A model generated the notes under the pieces. The model was not told the DNA's origin and did no database searches. It saw only the letters and a list, made by a program, of their open reading frames with translations. Source: Candidatus Macondimonas diazotrophica (GTDB taxonomy: Bacteria > Pseudomonadota > Gammaproteobacteria > UBA5335). Taken from it: DNA of 64,000 nucleotides. The stretch is from contig NZ_SRIO01000015.1 of assembly GCF_004684205.1 (NCBI RefSeq), forward strand, positions 1 through 64,000, given 5' to 3'. Numbering within the stretch: the stretch's first letter is position 1; every line of letters begins with the position of its first letter. Position numbers and translations under genes: made by a program. Shown piece after piece: positions 34,989 to 44,166 of this stretch.

Positions 34989-36608
34989 TCAGGCTTCCTG
35001 CGCCTTCAGATCCAGTACATAGTCACGATAGCGCTGACGCAGATCCGCCTTGAGGATCTTGGCCATGGCGTTCTTGGGCAGCTCGTCCACAAAGACGACA
35101 TGGCGTGGACTCTTGTAGTCCGCCAGATGCTGCCGGCAGAAGGCATTGATGGCCTCGGGGGTCAGAGAGCCCTCACCGCCCTTGAATCCCGGTTTCGGTG
35201 CGATCACAGCCAAGACATCCTCGCCGAGATCCGGATGGGGCACACCAATGACAGCCGCTTCCAGCACCTCAGGCATCTCCAGCAGCACGCGTTCCACCTC
35301 GACGGCAAAGATGTTGTAGCCGCCGCGCAGCACCATGTCCTTCTTGCGATCTGTCAGATACACGTAGCCGTCCGGCGCGATGTAGCCCACGTCGCCGGTA
35401 TGTAGCAGCTCGCCGCGCCAGAGTTCCTGAGTGTTTTCCTCGCCCTTGTAGTAGCTGCGCCGCTCGATCCCCGAGCGGAAGCAGATCTCGCCGATCTCGC
35501 CCTGCGGCAGGGTGTTGCCGTTGTCATCGACGATCACCACCTCGCAGCCCACCGGTTTGCCCACCGAGCCCGGGTGATCGAGGATGTCGCGTGGGTTGGG
35601 CCCCAGCATGCAGGCTGCACCGGCGCCGCCCTCGGTCAAGCCATAGCCGTTGAGCATCATCACCTTGGGCCAGACTTCCAGCATCTTGCGCACCGTGTCC
35701 GGCTGGATCGGCGCCGCGCCGAAGAACACGAACTTGAGCGAGCTGTAGTCGTAGTCCTTCACCGATGGATGCTTCATGGCGAGATTCAGCATGGTCGGCA
35801 CGCCCATGATCGAGGATGCGCGGTGCCGCTCGATCGAGGCCAGCAGCTGCTCCGGATCGAAGCGTGGCAGGACCAGCTGCGTAATGCCGGCGCGAATGCT
35901 CATCAGCATCAAGCCGTGGCAGCCAGTGAATCCGAACAGCGGCACGGCGTGCAACAAGCTTTCACCGAACAGTGCGGACAGGATCTGGGCCAGATTCTGC
36001 TGACCAGGCTGGTCCGCGAGATTACCTTCGGGCACCAATACCCCTTTGGGCATTCCCGTCGTACCAGAGGTGTAGAGCAGGTCGGCCGGATCCCGATCGG
36101 TCGGGGGTGGATCGAGCAGTGGAACATCGGTCGACCCCTCGCTCACGACGTTTCCCAGCGGCGTAAAGCCATCGATCGCCTCGCTACCGGTCACGAAGAA
36201 GTGCTTGAGATTGAACTGCCCCGGCCGGCCTTCGATCTCGACCGGCTTGCCTTGGGCGAGGGGAATCAATGCTTCCAGATGGCGCGGACCGCTGATCAGC
36301 GCCACAGCATCGCTGTGCTCGAGCACGAAGTACTTTTCCGGCATGGCCCAGCGCGTGTTGATTGGAACCGGCACCGCGCCGAGCTTGTGAATCCCAAAAT
36401 AGCTCGCATTGAACAAGACCGCCTGGTCATTGGCGAGCACCAGGGCAACCTTGTCGCCGCGCTTGACGCCGGCCTTGTGCAACTGATGCGCAATGCGGCT
36501 GCTGGCCACATCGAGCTCGTGGAATGTGACCTCGCCATCCTGGGCGATAACCGCCTTTTTGTCGGGCTTTTTCTGAACGGATTGATGCAACAGATCGATG
36601 ACGGCCAT
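34989..36608 (-). CDS. Acyl-CoA synthetase (class I adenylate-forming)
   Basis: A 539-residue ligase activating a carboxylic acid to acyl-AMP and then acyl-CoA. It contains the P-loop LLYTSGTTGMPKG, the A5 motif MLNGYGLTEGG, the A7/A8 region HTGDVGYIAPDGYVYLTDRKKDMVLRGGYNIFAVEVE, and the catalytic lysine in PKNAMAKILKADL. The overall type is medium/long-chain fatty acid or aryl acid. The start is the ATG at 36608, with GGAGGAG upstream; an upstream ATG would translate the ribosome-binding site itself. Next to the AlkB-like gene, a role in channelling oxidised hydrocarbon is inferred. Confidence 0.85.
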   Translation of the reverse strand: MAVIDLLHQSVQKKPDKKAVIAQDGEVTFHELDVASSRIAHQLHKAGVKRGDKVALVLANDQAVLFNASYFGIHKLGAVPVPINTRWAMPEKYFVLEHSDAVALISGPRHLEALIPLAQGKPVEIEGRPGQFNLKHFFVTGSEAIDGFTPLGNVVSEGSTDVPLLDPPPTDRDPADLLYTSGTTGMPKGVLVPEGNLADQPGQQNLAQILSALFGESLLHAVPLFGFTGCHGLMLMSIRAGITQLVLPRFDPEQLLASIERHRASSIMGVPTMLNLAMKHPSVKDYDYSSLKFVFFGAAPIQPDTVRKMLEVWPKVMMLNGYGLTEGGAGAACMLGPNPRDILDHPGSVGKPVGCEVVIVDDNGNTLPQGEIGEICFRSGIERRSYYKGEENTQELWRGELLHTGDVGYIAPDGYVYLTDRKKDMVLRGGYNIFAVEVERVLLEMPEVLEAAVIGVPHPDLGEDVLAVIAPKPGFKGGEGSLTPEAINAFCRQHLADYKSPRHVVFVDELPKNAMAKILKADLRQRYRDYVLDLKAQEA

Positions 36609-36820
36609 GACGTTCTCCTCCATGACTGAGCTGGCCAGCCGGCAGTGCGGCCTTCCTCTCTTCTTTCGGCCGACTATCCTGCGGCCTTGATGGCGAATCT
36701 ACCATACTAGTCGTTCAAGAACGGGGCGTATAGCGTCGGAGTACCGCGCGCCGTATTGGCTGCGGAGCAGCGTGCCCAATAAGCGCTGACGGCAAGCAGG
36801 CTCGCCGGTGAAGGGCACCG

Positions 36821-36845
36821 CCCCGAATCAGGTCACGATTCGGGG
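36821..36845 (-). terminator. Hairpin spanning the ectR stop codon
   Basis: Perfect 9-bp arms CCCCGAATC/GATTCGGGG around a 7-base loop; the TGA of ectR is in the loop. A short second stem CGGTG/CACCG lies downstream on the minus strand. A terminator function is likely though no T-run is present. Confidence 0.5.
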
Positions 36846-37435
36846 CTCGAGGAGAGCTCTTGCTGATCCAGGGCGCCGATCGCCAGCATCGGTGCCGCAT
36901 CGATATGCCCGGCGTCCATCATCCCGGCAACCCTCTGCAGTGCAGCCAGGATCATGTGCTGTTCCCAGCTCTGCAGCGCGTTGAATTCACGAATGAAATG
37001 CTCTTGGAGCGGCTGCGGGGCATCACGCAAAACATCCTCTCCGTCCGGCCCCAAACGCAAGAACACCTTCCGCTTGTCACTGCGCGCCCGCTCTCGAACG
37101 ATGAGCCGGCGTGCGGACAAGCGATCGAGGATGCTGGTCACAGTGCCTTGGCTGAGACTGATCTGACGCGCCAGATCGCCTACGGTAATTTCACCCTTCT
37201 GATGAATCGTTCGCAGCACCAGTAGTTGCGGGGCCGTCAGCCCAGCGGTTTTCATGAGATGACGGGAGCGCAGATCGGTCGCTCGCATAATGCGACGCAG
37301 CGCGACCAAGACCTCAGCAATGACCTCCACAGAAGACTCCCGTGAGATTCGGCAATGGCGAGACCACGATTCTAGCAGCGCGCCGAGGTCCGCAGACCAT
37401 GCAGCCTGACGATCGCGCCACGATGGATTCGTCAT
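36833..37435 (-). CDS. ectR: MarR-family regulator, probable EctR
   Basis: A 200-residue winged-helix repressor. MarR fold: LRSRHLMKTAGLTAPQLLVLRTIHQKGEITVGDLARQISLSQGTVTSILDRLSARRLI, then the wing VRERARSDKRKVFLRLGPDGEDVL, and a C-terminal dimerisation helix. It is divergent from ectA with a 270-bp spacer that contains the ectoine promoter. In Methylomicrobium the MarR-type EctR represses ectABC-ask by binding at the -10 region. The ATG at 37435 gives a normal MarR N terminus; the long open frame upstream runs through the promoter and is unlikely to be translated. Control of the neighbouring fatty-acid genes instead cannot be excluded. Confidence 0.75.
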   Translation of the reverse strand: MTNPSWRDRQAAWSADLGALLESWSRHCRISRESSVEVIAEVLVALRRIMRATDLRSRHLMKTAGLTAPQLLVLRTIHQKGEITVGDLARQISLSQGTVTSILDRLSARRLIVRERARSDKRKVFLRLGPDGEDVLRDAPQPLQEHFIREFNALQSWEQHMILAALQRVAGMMDAGHIDAAPMLAIGALDQQELSSSPES

Positions 37436-37485
37436 AACGACGCGGCACCTGCCCAGCGGGTCTGGAGTGCGGCCCAGTGACCAAG

Positions 37486-37514
37486 TTGCCCGGATAAAGA
37501 ATTTTGTATACAAT
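37486..37514 (+). promoter_or_regulatory. Sigma70 promoter of the ectoine operon
   Basis: TTGCCC (37486-37491), a 17-base spacer and TACAAT (37509-37514; five of six matches to TATAAT). It would start transcription near 37521 and leave a leader of about 185 bases before ectA. Confidence 0.6.
37504..37513. promoter_or_regulatory. Perfect palindrome, candidate EctR operator
   Basis: TTGTATACAA is perfectly self-complementary and has the TTG-N4-CAA layout of many MarR operators. It overlaps the last bases of the spacer and the -10 of the ectoine promoter, the same placement reported for EctR1 in Methylomicrobium. Confidence 0.5.
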
Positions 37515-37705
37515 GGATTTTTTCGGCGTGAATTGTACCCGCCAGAAACTGACACACAATAGCCAAGAAAACAAAAGCTGCATAGACAATAATATATCAC
37601 CATGCCCGACACGGATCAGCGCTTGGCGAAACTGTTTACCAAGTTGAACTCTCGGGTATTTGCATTGCATAGAAACGAGTTTATTCGAGAAACCGAGATC
37701 GAATC

Positions 37706-38266
37706 ATGAAACCCTCTCATCATCCCGAGCCTTACCCTATGGGGAACGGCGCCGGCGATGCCCATCCGGCGCTGCACCTGCGTAGCCCCACTCCGGACGA
37801 TGGCGTGGCGGTTTTCGAACTGATTGCCCGCTGCCCCCCTTTGGATCCCAATTCCCGTTACTGCAATCTGCTGCAGTGCAGCCACTTTGCCCAGACCTCG
37901 ATCATCGCGCACGCGGAAAACGCCGCGAAGGCTTTGGGTTTTGTCTCGGGCTATCGGGTTCCGGACCGCCCCGACACCCTCTTTGTCTGGCAGGTCGCAG
38001 TGGATGAGGCAGCACGGGGCACCGGCTTGGGCTCACGCCTGCTGGAGGCACTACTCACCCGGCCTGCGCTGGCGGATTGCCGTTATTTGGAGACCACGAT
38101 CGGCCCCGACAATCGGGCATCCTGGCGACTGTTCGAGCGGCTGGCCAAGCAGTTCGGCGCGGTAATCGAGACGACCACTTTGTTTGAATCCCAACGCCAT
38201 TTCTCCGGGCTGCACCCGGATGAAATCCTGCTCCGGATCGGACCGCTCGAACGAATCGCGGACTGA
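37706..38266 (+). CDS. ectA: EctA, L-2,4-diaminobutyrate N-acetyltransferase
   Basis: GNAT enzyme of 186 residues making N4-acetyl-L-2,4-diaminobutyrate from diaminobutyrate and acetyl-CoA. Family landmarks: LHLRSPTPDDGVAVFELI, PPLDPNSRYCNLLQCSHFAQTSIIA, WQVAVDEAARGTGLGSRLL (acetyl-CoA loop) and TIGPDNRASWRLFERLA. First gene of the operon ectA-ectB-ectC-ectD-ask on the plus strand. The leader is divergent from ectR. The N terminus carries a poorly conserved 18-residue extension typical of the family. Confidence 0.94.
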   Translation: MKPSHHPEPYPMGNGAGDAHPALHLRSPTPDDGVAVFELIARCPPLDPNSRYCNLLQCSHFAQTSIIAHAENAAKALGFVSGYRVPDRPDTLFVWQVAVDEAARGTGLGSRLLEALLTRPALADCRYLETTIGPDNRASWRLFERLAKQFGAVIETTTLFESQRHFSGLHPDEILLRIGPLERIAD

Positions 38267-38326
38267 TCACATCTCGTCAAAGCCAATAAGAACAACACAA
38301 CACAATCCACCGTGGAGGTATGACCC

Positions 38327-39601
38327 ATGGAGATTTTCAACGAACTTGAATCATCCGCGCAGTCTTATGCGCGTTCTTTCCCGACGGTTTTCAACCGCGC
38401 CCAAGGCGCCGCTCTCCATGACGAGAACGGCATGAGCTACATCGACTTTCTCTCGGGTGCAGGCTCACTGAACTATGGCCACAACCATCCCGTGTTGAAA
38501 AATGCCTTGCTGGCCTACATCCAGAACGACGGCATCACCCACGGGCTGGATATGCATACCGCAGCGAAAGCGGATTTCCTGCGCGCGTTCCGCGACTGCA
38601 TCCTGGTCCCGCGCTCGCTGGATTACCGCATGCAGTTCACCGGACCGACCGGCGCCAATGCGGTCGAAGCGGCGCTGAAGCTGGCCCGCAAGGTCAAAGG
38701 CCGCTCTTCGATCATTGCCTTCACCAACGGTTTCCATGGCGCCACGCTGGGCGCGCTGGCCGCCACCGGGAATCAACATCACCGAGGTGGCGCCGGCGTC
38801 CCGTTGACCGGGATCACCCGCATGCCATATGCCGGCTATCTGGGTCGCGACGCCGATACCCTGCGTTATCTCGACAAGATGCTGTCCGACCCGTCGAGCG
38901 GCATCGATCACCCGGCAGCGGTCCTCGTCGAAACCATCCAGGGTGAAGGCGGACTCAACGCGGGCAGCCCGGTGTGGCTGCAAGGCCTGCAACGGCTATG
39001 CCGCAAGCACGATATGCTCCTGATCGTCGATGACATCCAAGCTGGATGTGGACGAACGGGCACCTTTTTCAGCTTCGAGCCTGCTGGCATCACGCCCGAC
39101 ATGGTGACGCTGTCCAAATCCCTGAGTGGCTACGGCCTGCCGATGGCCCTGCTGCTCTACCGGCCCGAACTCGATATCTGGAAACCCGGCGAACACAACG
39201 GCACGTTCCGCGGAAACAACCACGCCTTTGTTACCGCGACGGCGGCGCTGGAGCATTTCTGGCGTGACGAGACGTTCGCCGAATCGGTGCGCGCCAAAGC
39301 AGCCCTGATGACCCAAGGGCTGCAGCGGATCAGCGAGCGCGTCGGTGTCACGCATCTGCGCGTCAAGGGCCGCGGTCTGATGCAGGGGCTGGAATGCAAT
39401 GACGGCGAGACCGCCTCGCGCATCAGTCAGGCCGCATTCCAGCGAGGGCTGATCATCGAGACCTCCGGCAATCGCGGACAGGTGCTCAAATGCCTGTGCC
39501 CGCTCACCATAACCGACGCCGAACTGGGTGAAGGATTGAGCCGGCTGGCTGACAGCGCCCTAGAGGTGTTAAGCGGCACGTTGGCCGCCTGCGCCTCCTG
39601 A
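38327..39601 (+). CDS. ectB: EctB, L-2,4-diaminobutyrate aminotransferase
   Basis: Class III PLP aminotransferase, 424 residues, converting aspartate semialdehyde and glutamate to diaminobutyrate and 2-oxoglutarate, the first committed ectoine step. Evidence: [91 protein letters not shown] and the PLP lysine in [16 protein letters not shown] lies nine bases before the ATG. It follows ectA by 60 bases. Confidence 0.96.
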   Translation: MEIFNELESSAQSYARSFPTVFNRAQGAALHDENGMSYIDFLSGAGSLNYGHNHPVLKNALLAYIQNDGITHGLDMHTAAKADFLRAFRDCILVPRSLDYRMQFTGPTGANAVEAALKLARKVKGRSSIIAFTNGFHGATLGALAATGNQHHRGGAGVPLTGITRMPYAGYLGRDADTLRYLDKMLSDPSSGIDHPAAVLVETIQGEGGLNAGSPVWLQGLQRLCRKHDMLLIVDDIQAGCGRTGTFFSFEPAGITPDMVTLSKSLSGYGLPMALLLYRPELDIWKPGEHNGTFRGNNHAFVTATAALEHFWRDETFAESVRAKAALMTQGLQRISERVGVTHLRVKGRGLMQGLECNDGETASRISQAAFQRGLIIETSGNRGQVLKCLCPLTITDAELGEGLSRLADSALEVLSGTLAACAS

Positions 39602-39641
39602 ACCGGCTCCGCTCCAATCACGAACAAGAGGCCATTCAAGC

Positions 39642-40040
39642 ATGATCGTTCGCCATCTTCCTGAAGCCATCGCATCCGGCCGTCGCATCCAGAGCACAGG
39701 GTGGGAAAGCACCCGGCTCGTGCTCAAGAATGACAATGCCGGTTTTTCGTTCCATATCACCACGATCTACCGTGGCGCCGAATTGCCGATGCACTACCGC
39801 AACCACATCGAATCGGTGTACTGCATCAGCGGCAGCGGCGAGATCGAAACCGTCGCCGATGGGAAGATCTATCCCATCGCCCCGGGCACGATCTACGTGC
39901 TGGACCAGCACGACCAGCACATCCTGCGCGCCGAGACCGAAATGGTCATGGCTTGCGTATTCAACCCACCGCTACACGGCACCGAGGTTCATGACGCCGA
40001 TGGCGTTTACCCGCTCGAAGCCGAAGCGGTGACTGACTAA
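39642..40040 (+). CDS. ectC: EctC, L-ectoine synthase
   Basis: Cupin enzyme of 132 residues that cyclises N4-acetyl-diaminobutyrate to ectoine by loss of water. Family marks: [77 protein letters not shown] and [19 protein letters not shown]. The metal-binding Tyr/His/Glu residues of the cupin (E, Y, H in the central strand motifs) are present. Forms the core of the operon; 24 bases separate it from ectD. Confidence 0.96.
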   Translation: MIVRHLPEAIASGRRIQSTGWESTRLVLKNDNAGFSFHITTIYRGAELPMHYRNHIESVYCISGSGEIETVADGKIYPIAPGTIYVLDQHDQHILRAETEMVMACVFNPPLHGTEVHDADGVYPLEAEAVTD

Positions 40041-40064
40041 GCAGCAAGACTCAGGAGATGACTG

Positions 40065-40985
40065 ATGCCCTCGGAAGCGATAGACCGCTATCCCTCCCGC
40101 GCCGGACGCCCTGCTTCGGTGACGCCTCGGACAGATCCCGTCGTTTATGCAGACGCGAATCGGGAACCACCCCTAGCGCGGCGCACCATCGCCAACTATG
40201 AGAATCAGGGATTTCTGAATCTTTATACCTTGTTCACCGATGCGGAGATCACCGCCATGCAGGCCGAACTCGCGCGCCTGCGCCATGACGCGCTGATCAT
40301 GCAACGCAGCGAGGCGATCCGTGAACAGGAAACCGGCGACCTACGCTCGTTGTTTCGCGTTCACCAGCTCAGCCCGCTGTTCGCCGCCGTTGCCGCCGAT
40401 CCGCGGCTGGTGGACCTGGCCCGCTACATCCTTGATGACGAGGTTTATATCCACCAGTCCCGGCTTAATTACAAGCCTGGCTTCGGTGGCAAGGAGTTCT
40501 ATTGGCATTCGGACTTCGAAACCTGGCATGTGGAAGATGGGATGCCGCGTATGCGGGCGCTGAGCGTCTCCATTTCGCTCACACCCAATCACGCCCACAA
40601 TGGCCCCCTGTTGCTGATTCCCGGCTCCCATCGCCGTTACGTGGTGTGCACCGGCGAAACACCGGAGAACCACTACCAGAAGTCCTTGGTGAAGCAGGAA
40701 ATCGGTGTCCCAAGCAAGCGTTGCCTCCGTCAGCTCGCCGAACAGGGCGGTGGCCTGGTCGCGGCGACCGGCCCAGCCGGCACGGTCACCGTGTTCGACT
40801 GCAATACGATGCACGGCTCCAACGGCAACATCACGCCTGATCCGCGCAGCAACGTGTTCTTTGTCTATAACGCCATGAGCAACCGCCTCTGTGAACCCTA
40901 TTGTGGCCACCCGCCTCGACCTGGATTCATTGCGGCCCGCGGCGAAGTCGAGCCCGTCCGCCCCACTCCGTTGCGGATTGGCTGA
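40065..40985 (+). CDS. ectD: EctD, ectoine 5-hydroxylase
   Basis: Fe(II)/2-oxoglutarate dioxygenase of 306 residues that makes 5-hydroxyectoine. The signature region FYWHSDFETWHVEDGMPRMR (about 144-163) carries the first two iron ligands (His, Asp); the third is in DCNTMHGSNGNITPDPRSNVFFVYN. The oxoglutarate Arg is in the same stretch. Presence means that the organism can make hydroxyectoine, a better protectant under heat and desiccation. Between ectC and the dedicated aspartate kinase gene. Confidence 0.95.
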   Translation: MPSEAIDRYPSRAGRPASVTPRTDPVVYADANREPPLARRTIANYENQGFLNLYTLFTDAEITAMQAELARLRHDALIMQRSEAIREQETGDLRSLFRVHQLSPLFAAVAADPRLVDLARYILDDEVYIHQSRLNYKPGFGGKEFYWHSDFETWHVEDGMPRMRALSVSISLTPNHAHNGPLLLIPGSHRRYVVCTGETPENHYQKSLVKQEIGVPSKRCLRQLAEQGGGLVAATGPAGTVTVFDCNTMHGSNGNITPDPRSNVFFVYNAMSNRLCEPYCGHPPRPGFIAARGEVEPVRPTPLRIG

Positions 40986-41051
40986 GATGGCTGAGCCGCG
41001 GGCTCGCCGGTCCCTCCTCGGGGACCCACGAATACAAGGAAAATCAACACC

Positions 41052-42488
41052 ATGACCCATACGGTGGAAAAGATCGGCGGCAGCTCGATGAGCAACTATG
41101 CTGCCGTGCGAGACAATATCATTCTGCGTCCCGGTAACCGATACAACCGCATCTTCGTCGTCTCGGCTTACAGTGGAATCACCAACCTGTTGCTCGAACA
41201 CAAGAAAACGGCCCAGCCCGGGGTATTCGGTTCGTTCGCTAATGCCCGTGATGAAGCGGCTTGGCGCGGCGAGCTGGCCAAGGTTCGCAAGCAGCTGCTT
41301 GAGATCAATCACGCCCTATTCACCGCCGCCATGGATCGCGCCGCGGCAAAATCCTTCATCGAGGAACGGCTGACGGCCGCCGAAAATTGCCTGAGCGACC
41401 TGGACCGTCTGTGCCGACACGGGCATTTCCAGCTCGACAGCCATCTCGCCACAGTCCGCGAAATGCTGGCCAGCCTCGGGGAAGCCCACAGCGCGTGGAA
41501 TCTCAGCCGACTGCTGGCCAATGAAGGGGTTCGCACCCGCTTTGTCGACCTCACCGGCTGGCATGCCGATGCCGACGCACCGGTTCCTTCACTGGATGAG
41601 CGAATCCGCCGCAGCTTCCAGAACATCGACCTCGCGCGCGAGCTGCCGATCGTCACCGGTTACGCCCATTGCGATGAAGGACTCATGGCGCGCTTCGATC
41701 GCGGTTACAGCGAAATGACGTTCAGCCGAGTCGCCGTCGTGACCGGCGCTGCCGAGGCCATCATTCACAAGGAATACCACCTGAGCAGCGCTGACCCGCT
41801 GGTCGTGGGTGCCGAACGCGTCGTCCCGATCGGGCGGACCAACTACGATGTCGCCGACCAGCTCGCCAACCTGGGCATGGAGGCGATCCACCCCCGGGCC
41901 GCCAAAGGCTTGCGGCAAGCCGGCATTTCCCTGCGCATCAAGAACACCTTCGAACCCGAGCACGGCGGCACGGTGATCACGCATGACCACGTCAGCGAAA
42001 AGCCCTGCGTCGAAATCATTGCCGGGCGCAAGAACGTCTATGCGCTGCAGCTGTTCGATCAGGACATGATGGGCCGTTTCGCGCATTACGATCACGCCCT
42101 GCTCACCACGCTGGAGCGCTTTGGTGCCGACATCATCACCAAGGACTGCAATGCCAACAGCCTGACACACTACTTGGCGTGCAACCTCAAGACCGTCAAG
42201 CGAATCCAGAAAACACTCGTGGAGCGTTTCGGGGAAGCGGAAATCGACGTACGCCGCGTGGCGCTGGTGTCCGCCATCGGCAGCGACATGCAGGTGCCGG
42301 GCCTGTTGGCGGAAACTGCCGCGGCCCTGGCCGAGGCAGGCATCTCCATCCTGGCCATGCACCAGTCGCTGCGGCAGGTCACCATGCAGTGCGTCATCGA
42401 CGAGCGCGATTACGACACGGCGATCCGGGCGCTGCACCGCCGATTGATCGAGCCGCACGACCACGGCATCGCGATCTGCGCCGCCTGA
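41052..42488 (+). CDS. ask: Ectoine-type aspartate kinase Ask_ect
   Basis: Phosphorylates aspartate to supply aspartate semialdehyde for ectoine. The 478-residue protein starts HTVEKIGGSSMSNYAAV (the kinase KxGGSS motif), with central DLTGWHADADAPVPSLDERI, IVTGYAHCDEGLMARFDRGYSEMTFSRVAVV, and C-terminal ACT domains (VALVSAIGSDMQVPGLLAETAAALAEAGISILAMHQS). It belongs to the isoenzyme found in ectoine operons, which is usually insensitive to threonine/lysine feedback. It follows ectD by 66 bases and closes the operon. Confidence 0.93.
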   Translation: MTHTVEKIGGSSMSNYAAVRDNIILRPGNRYNRIFVVSAYSGITNLLLEHKKTAQPGVFGSFANARDEAAWRGELAKVRKQLLEINHALFTAAMDRAAAKSFIEERLTAAENCLSDLDRLCRHGHFQLDSHLATVREMLASLGEAHSAWNLSRLLANEGVRTRFVDLTGWHADADAPVPSLDERIRRSFQNIDLARELPIVTGYAHCDEGLMARFDRGYSEMTFSRVAVVTGAAEAIIHKEYHLSSADPLVVGAERVVPIGRTNYDVADQLANLGMEAIHPRAAKGLRQAGISLRIKNTFEPEHGGTVITHDHVSEKPCVEIIAGRKNVYALQLFDQDMMGRFAHYDHALLTTLERFGADIITKDCNANSLTHYLACNLKTVKRIQKTLVERFGEAEIDVRRVALVSAIGSDMQVPGLLAETAAALAEAGISILAMHQSLRQVTMQCVIDERDYDTAIRALHRRLIEPHDHGIAICAA

Positions 42489-42552
42489 TCCCGGCCAGCG
42501 CCACCGCTCCGACCCCAAGGCTGTAGCCGGTCGGGGCGGGGGAGCGCCGGTA

Positions 42553-44166
42553 TCAGGACACCCCCCGAACGGGCTCCAGCACCTGTTCGAACAGGGTGGC
42601 TCCGTTCAGATCCTTCAAAGCCACTGTCATGATGTTGCTTTCAGCATCGATGTCGACTTGGCCGAAGAACTGCAGGCCGGCCGAGGGTGGCAGATTGGCC
42701 TGACCGGCCGGCGGGGATTTCTCAAACACCACCTCGGGACCAAACGTTCCATCCAGCTTACCTGGCCCGAATGTGCCGGCGTTCAGCGGACCGCTGACGA
42801 ACTCCCAGAAAGGCGAAAAATCACGAAACGCAGCCCGATCCGGATGGTAGTAATGCGCCGCTGTGTAATGCACATCCGCGGTGAACCACACGACGTTGGC
42901 AATCCGGTGGCGGTGGATGAAGCGCAATAGCTTGGCGACCTCCAGTTCGCGGCCCGCTGGGCGACCGTCGTTGCCGTTGGCGCCGTTCTCGAAGAAGGTG
43001 CCGTCGCGCACGATCAAGCCAATGGGCATGTCCGAGGCGATGATCTTCCAGGTCGCGCGCGACCGGCGCAGGGCATCCATCAGCCAATCGAGCTGTTCGC
43101 TGCCCAGAAAATCCGCCTCGGGCCCCGAACGCCGTTGGTCATTGAGGCTATTTGGGCCACGGAAACTACGCAAATCGATCCGGAAGACCTCCGCGCTGGA
43201 TCCGCATGGAAAACTCTGATAGAGCCGGCCCCGCTCGCCGAAGCGCACCGGCATGTAGTCGACAAAGGCCTGGTGTCCGCGCGCTGCCAATAGATCCACA
43301 CGGGTTTCGGTATATCGCGCATCGTTCAGAATTTCACCCGGATACCAATTGTTGACGACCTCATGGTCATCCCACTGCGCGATGATCGGCACTTCGGCAT
43401 TGAAGCGCCGCAGATTCTCGTCCATGAGGTTGTACCGATAGTTGCCGCGAAACTCGTCCAGTGTTTCGGCGACCTTGGACTTCTCCGGCGTCACCACATT
43501 GCGCCAGGTTGATCCATCCGGAAGCGCCACTTCGGCCTGAATCGGCCCATCGGCGTAGATGCAATCCCCAGAGTGAATGAAAAAATCCGGCTCCACCGCA
43601 CGCATGGTTTCGAAGATCCGCATTCCGCCAAGATCCGGATTGATGCCCCAGCCCTGCCCGTTCACATCGCCGGACCAGACGAAGCGAACGCCCCGTTGGT
43701 TGCGGGCGCGCCACCCGAGCCGGGACAGCCCCGGCAACGCCGGCACACTCAGACGCCCCGAAACCTTCTCGCTCCGCAATGCCTCACCCAACAGATCCTC
43801 AAAAAAGACCCGGTAGTGAACCTCCTGGCCTGGATTCAGGCCGGCGACATCCAGCTTGGCGGTGAAATCCCCCTCGGGCAACGCCGCCGGACCGCGCAGC
43901 AGACGCGCACCGCGAAAATCCGGGCGATCGGCGATCTCGACCCACATGCGCGCGGGCCGATCCGCACGCGACCAGATGATCGCCCGGTCGAAACGCACAT
44001 CCCCCGCCTGGACGCCATAGGGCATGGCGACCTGACCGCCGGTCGGTGTCGCGCCCAGCACGCGAAGCGGCAAACCGCCCAGCGTGGCGACACCGGCCAG
44101 CGCGCCGGCCTGCTTGAGCAGTCGGCGACGTGAAGGATTGGCGACGAATGATGGCTTGCAGGTCAT
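42553..44166 (-). CDS. phoD: PhoD-type alkaline phosphatase/phosphodiesterase
   Basis: Secreted Ca2+/Fe3+-dependent phosphoesterase, 537 residues. The N terminus is a Tat signal: SRRRLLKQAG followed by a hydrophobic stretch to VLGATP. The mature part has a PhoD_N domain (about 45-140) and a metallophosphatase domain with SGDVNGQGWGIN, FFIHSGDCIYADGP, IAQWDDHEVVNNW and WFTADVHYTAAHYY. It releases phosphate from esters in the periplasm or outside. The ATG at 44166 has GGGAG upstream; the longer frame is not needed. A possible Pho box lies 91 bp before the start. Confidence 0.88.
   Translation of the reverse strand: MTCKPSFVANPSRRRLLKQAGALAGVATLGGLPLRVLGATPTGGQVAMPYGVQAGDVRFDRAIIWSRADRPARMWVEIADRPDFRGARLLRGPAALPEGDFTAKLDVAGLNPGQEVHYRVFFEDLLGEALRSEKVSGRLSVPALPGLSRLGWRARNQRGVRFVWSGDVNGQGWGINPDLGGMRIFETMRAVEPDFFIHSGDCIYADGPIQAEVALPDGSTWRNVVTPEKSKVAETLDEFRGNYRYNLMDENLRRFNAEVPIIAQWDDHEVVNNWYPGEILNDARYTETRVDLLAARGHQAFVDYMPVRFGERGRLYQSFPCGSSAEVFRIDLRSFRGPNSLNDQRRSGPEADFLGSEQLDWLMDALRRSRATWKIIASDMPIGLIVRDGTFFENGANGNDGRPAGRELEVAKLLRFIHRHRIANVVWFTADVHYTAAHYYHPDRAAFRDFSPFWEFVSGPLNAGTFGPGKLDGTFGPEVVFEKSPPAGQANLPPSAGLQFFGQVDIDAESNIMTVALKDLNGATLFEQVLEPVRGVS

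Noticed and set aside
36833-37435. MarR gene as regulator of the alkB/acyl-CoA ligase genes
   Set aside because: It ends in a hairpin before the ligase and is divergent from ectA with a palindrome on the ect promoter, which fits EctR better. The alternative is kept as a caveat.
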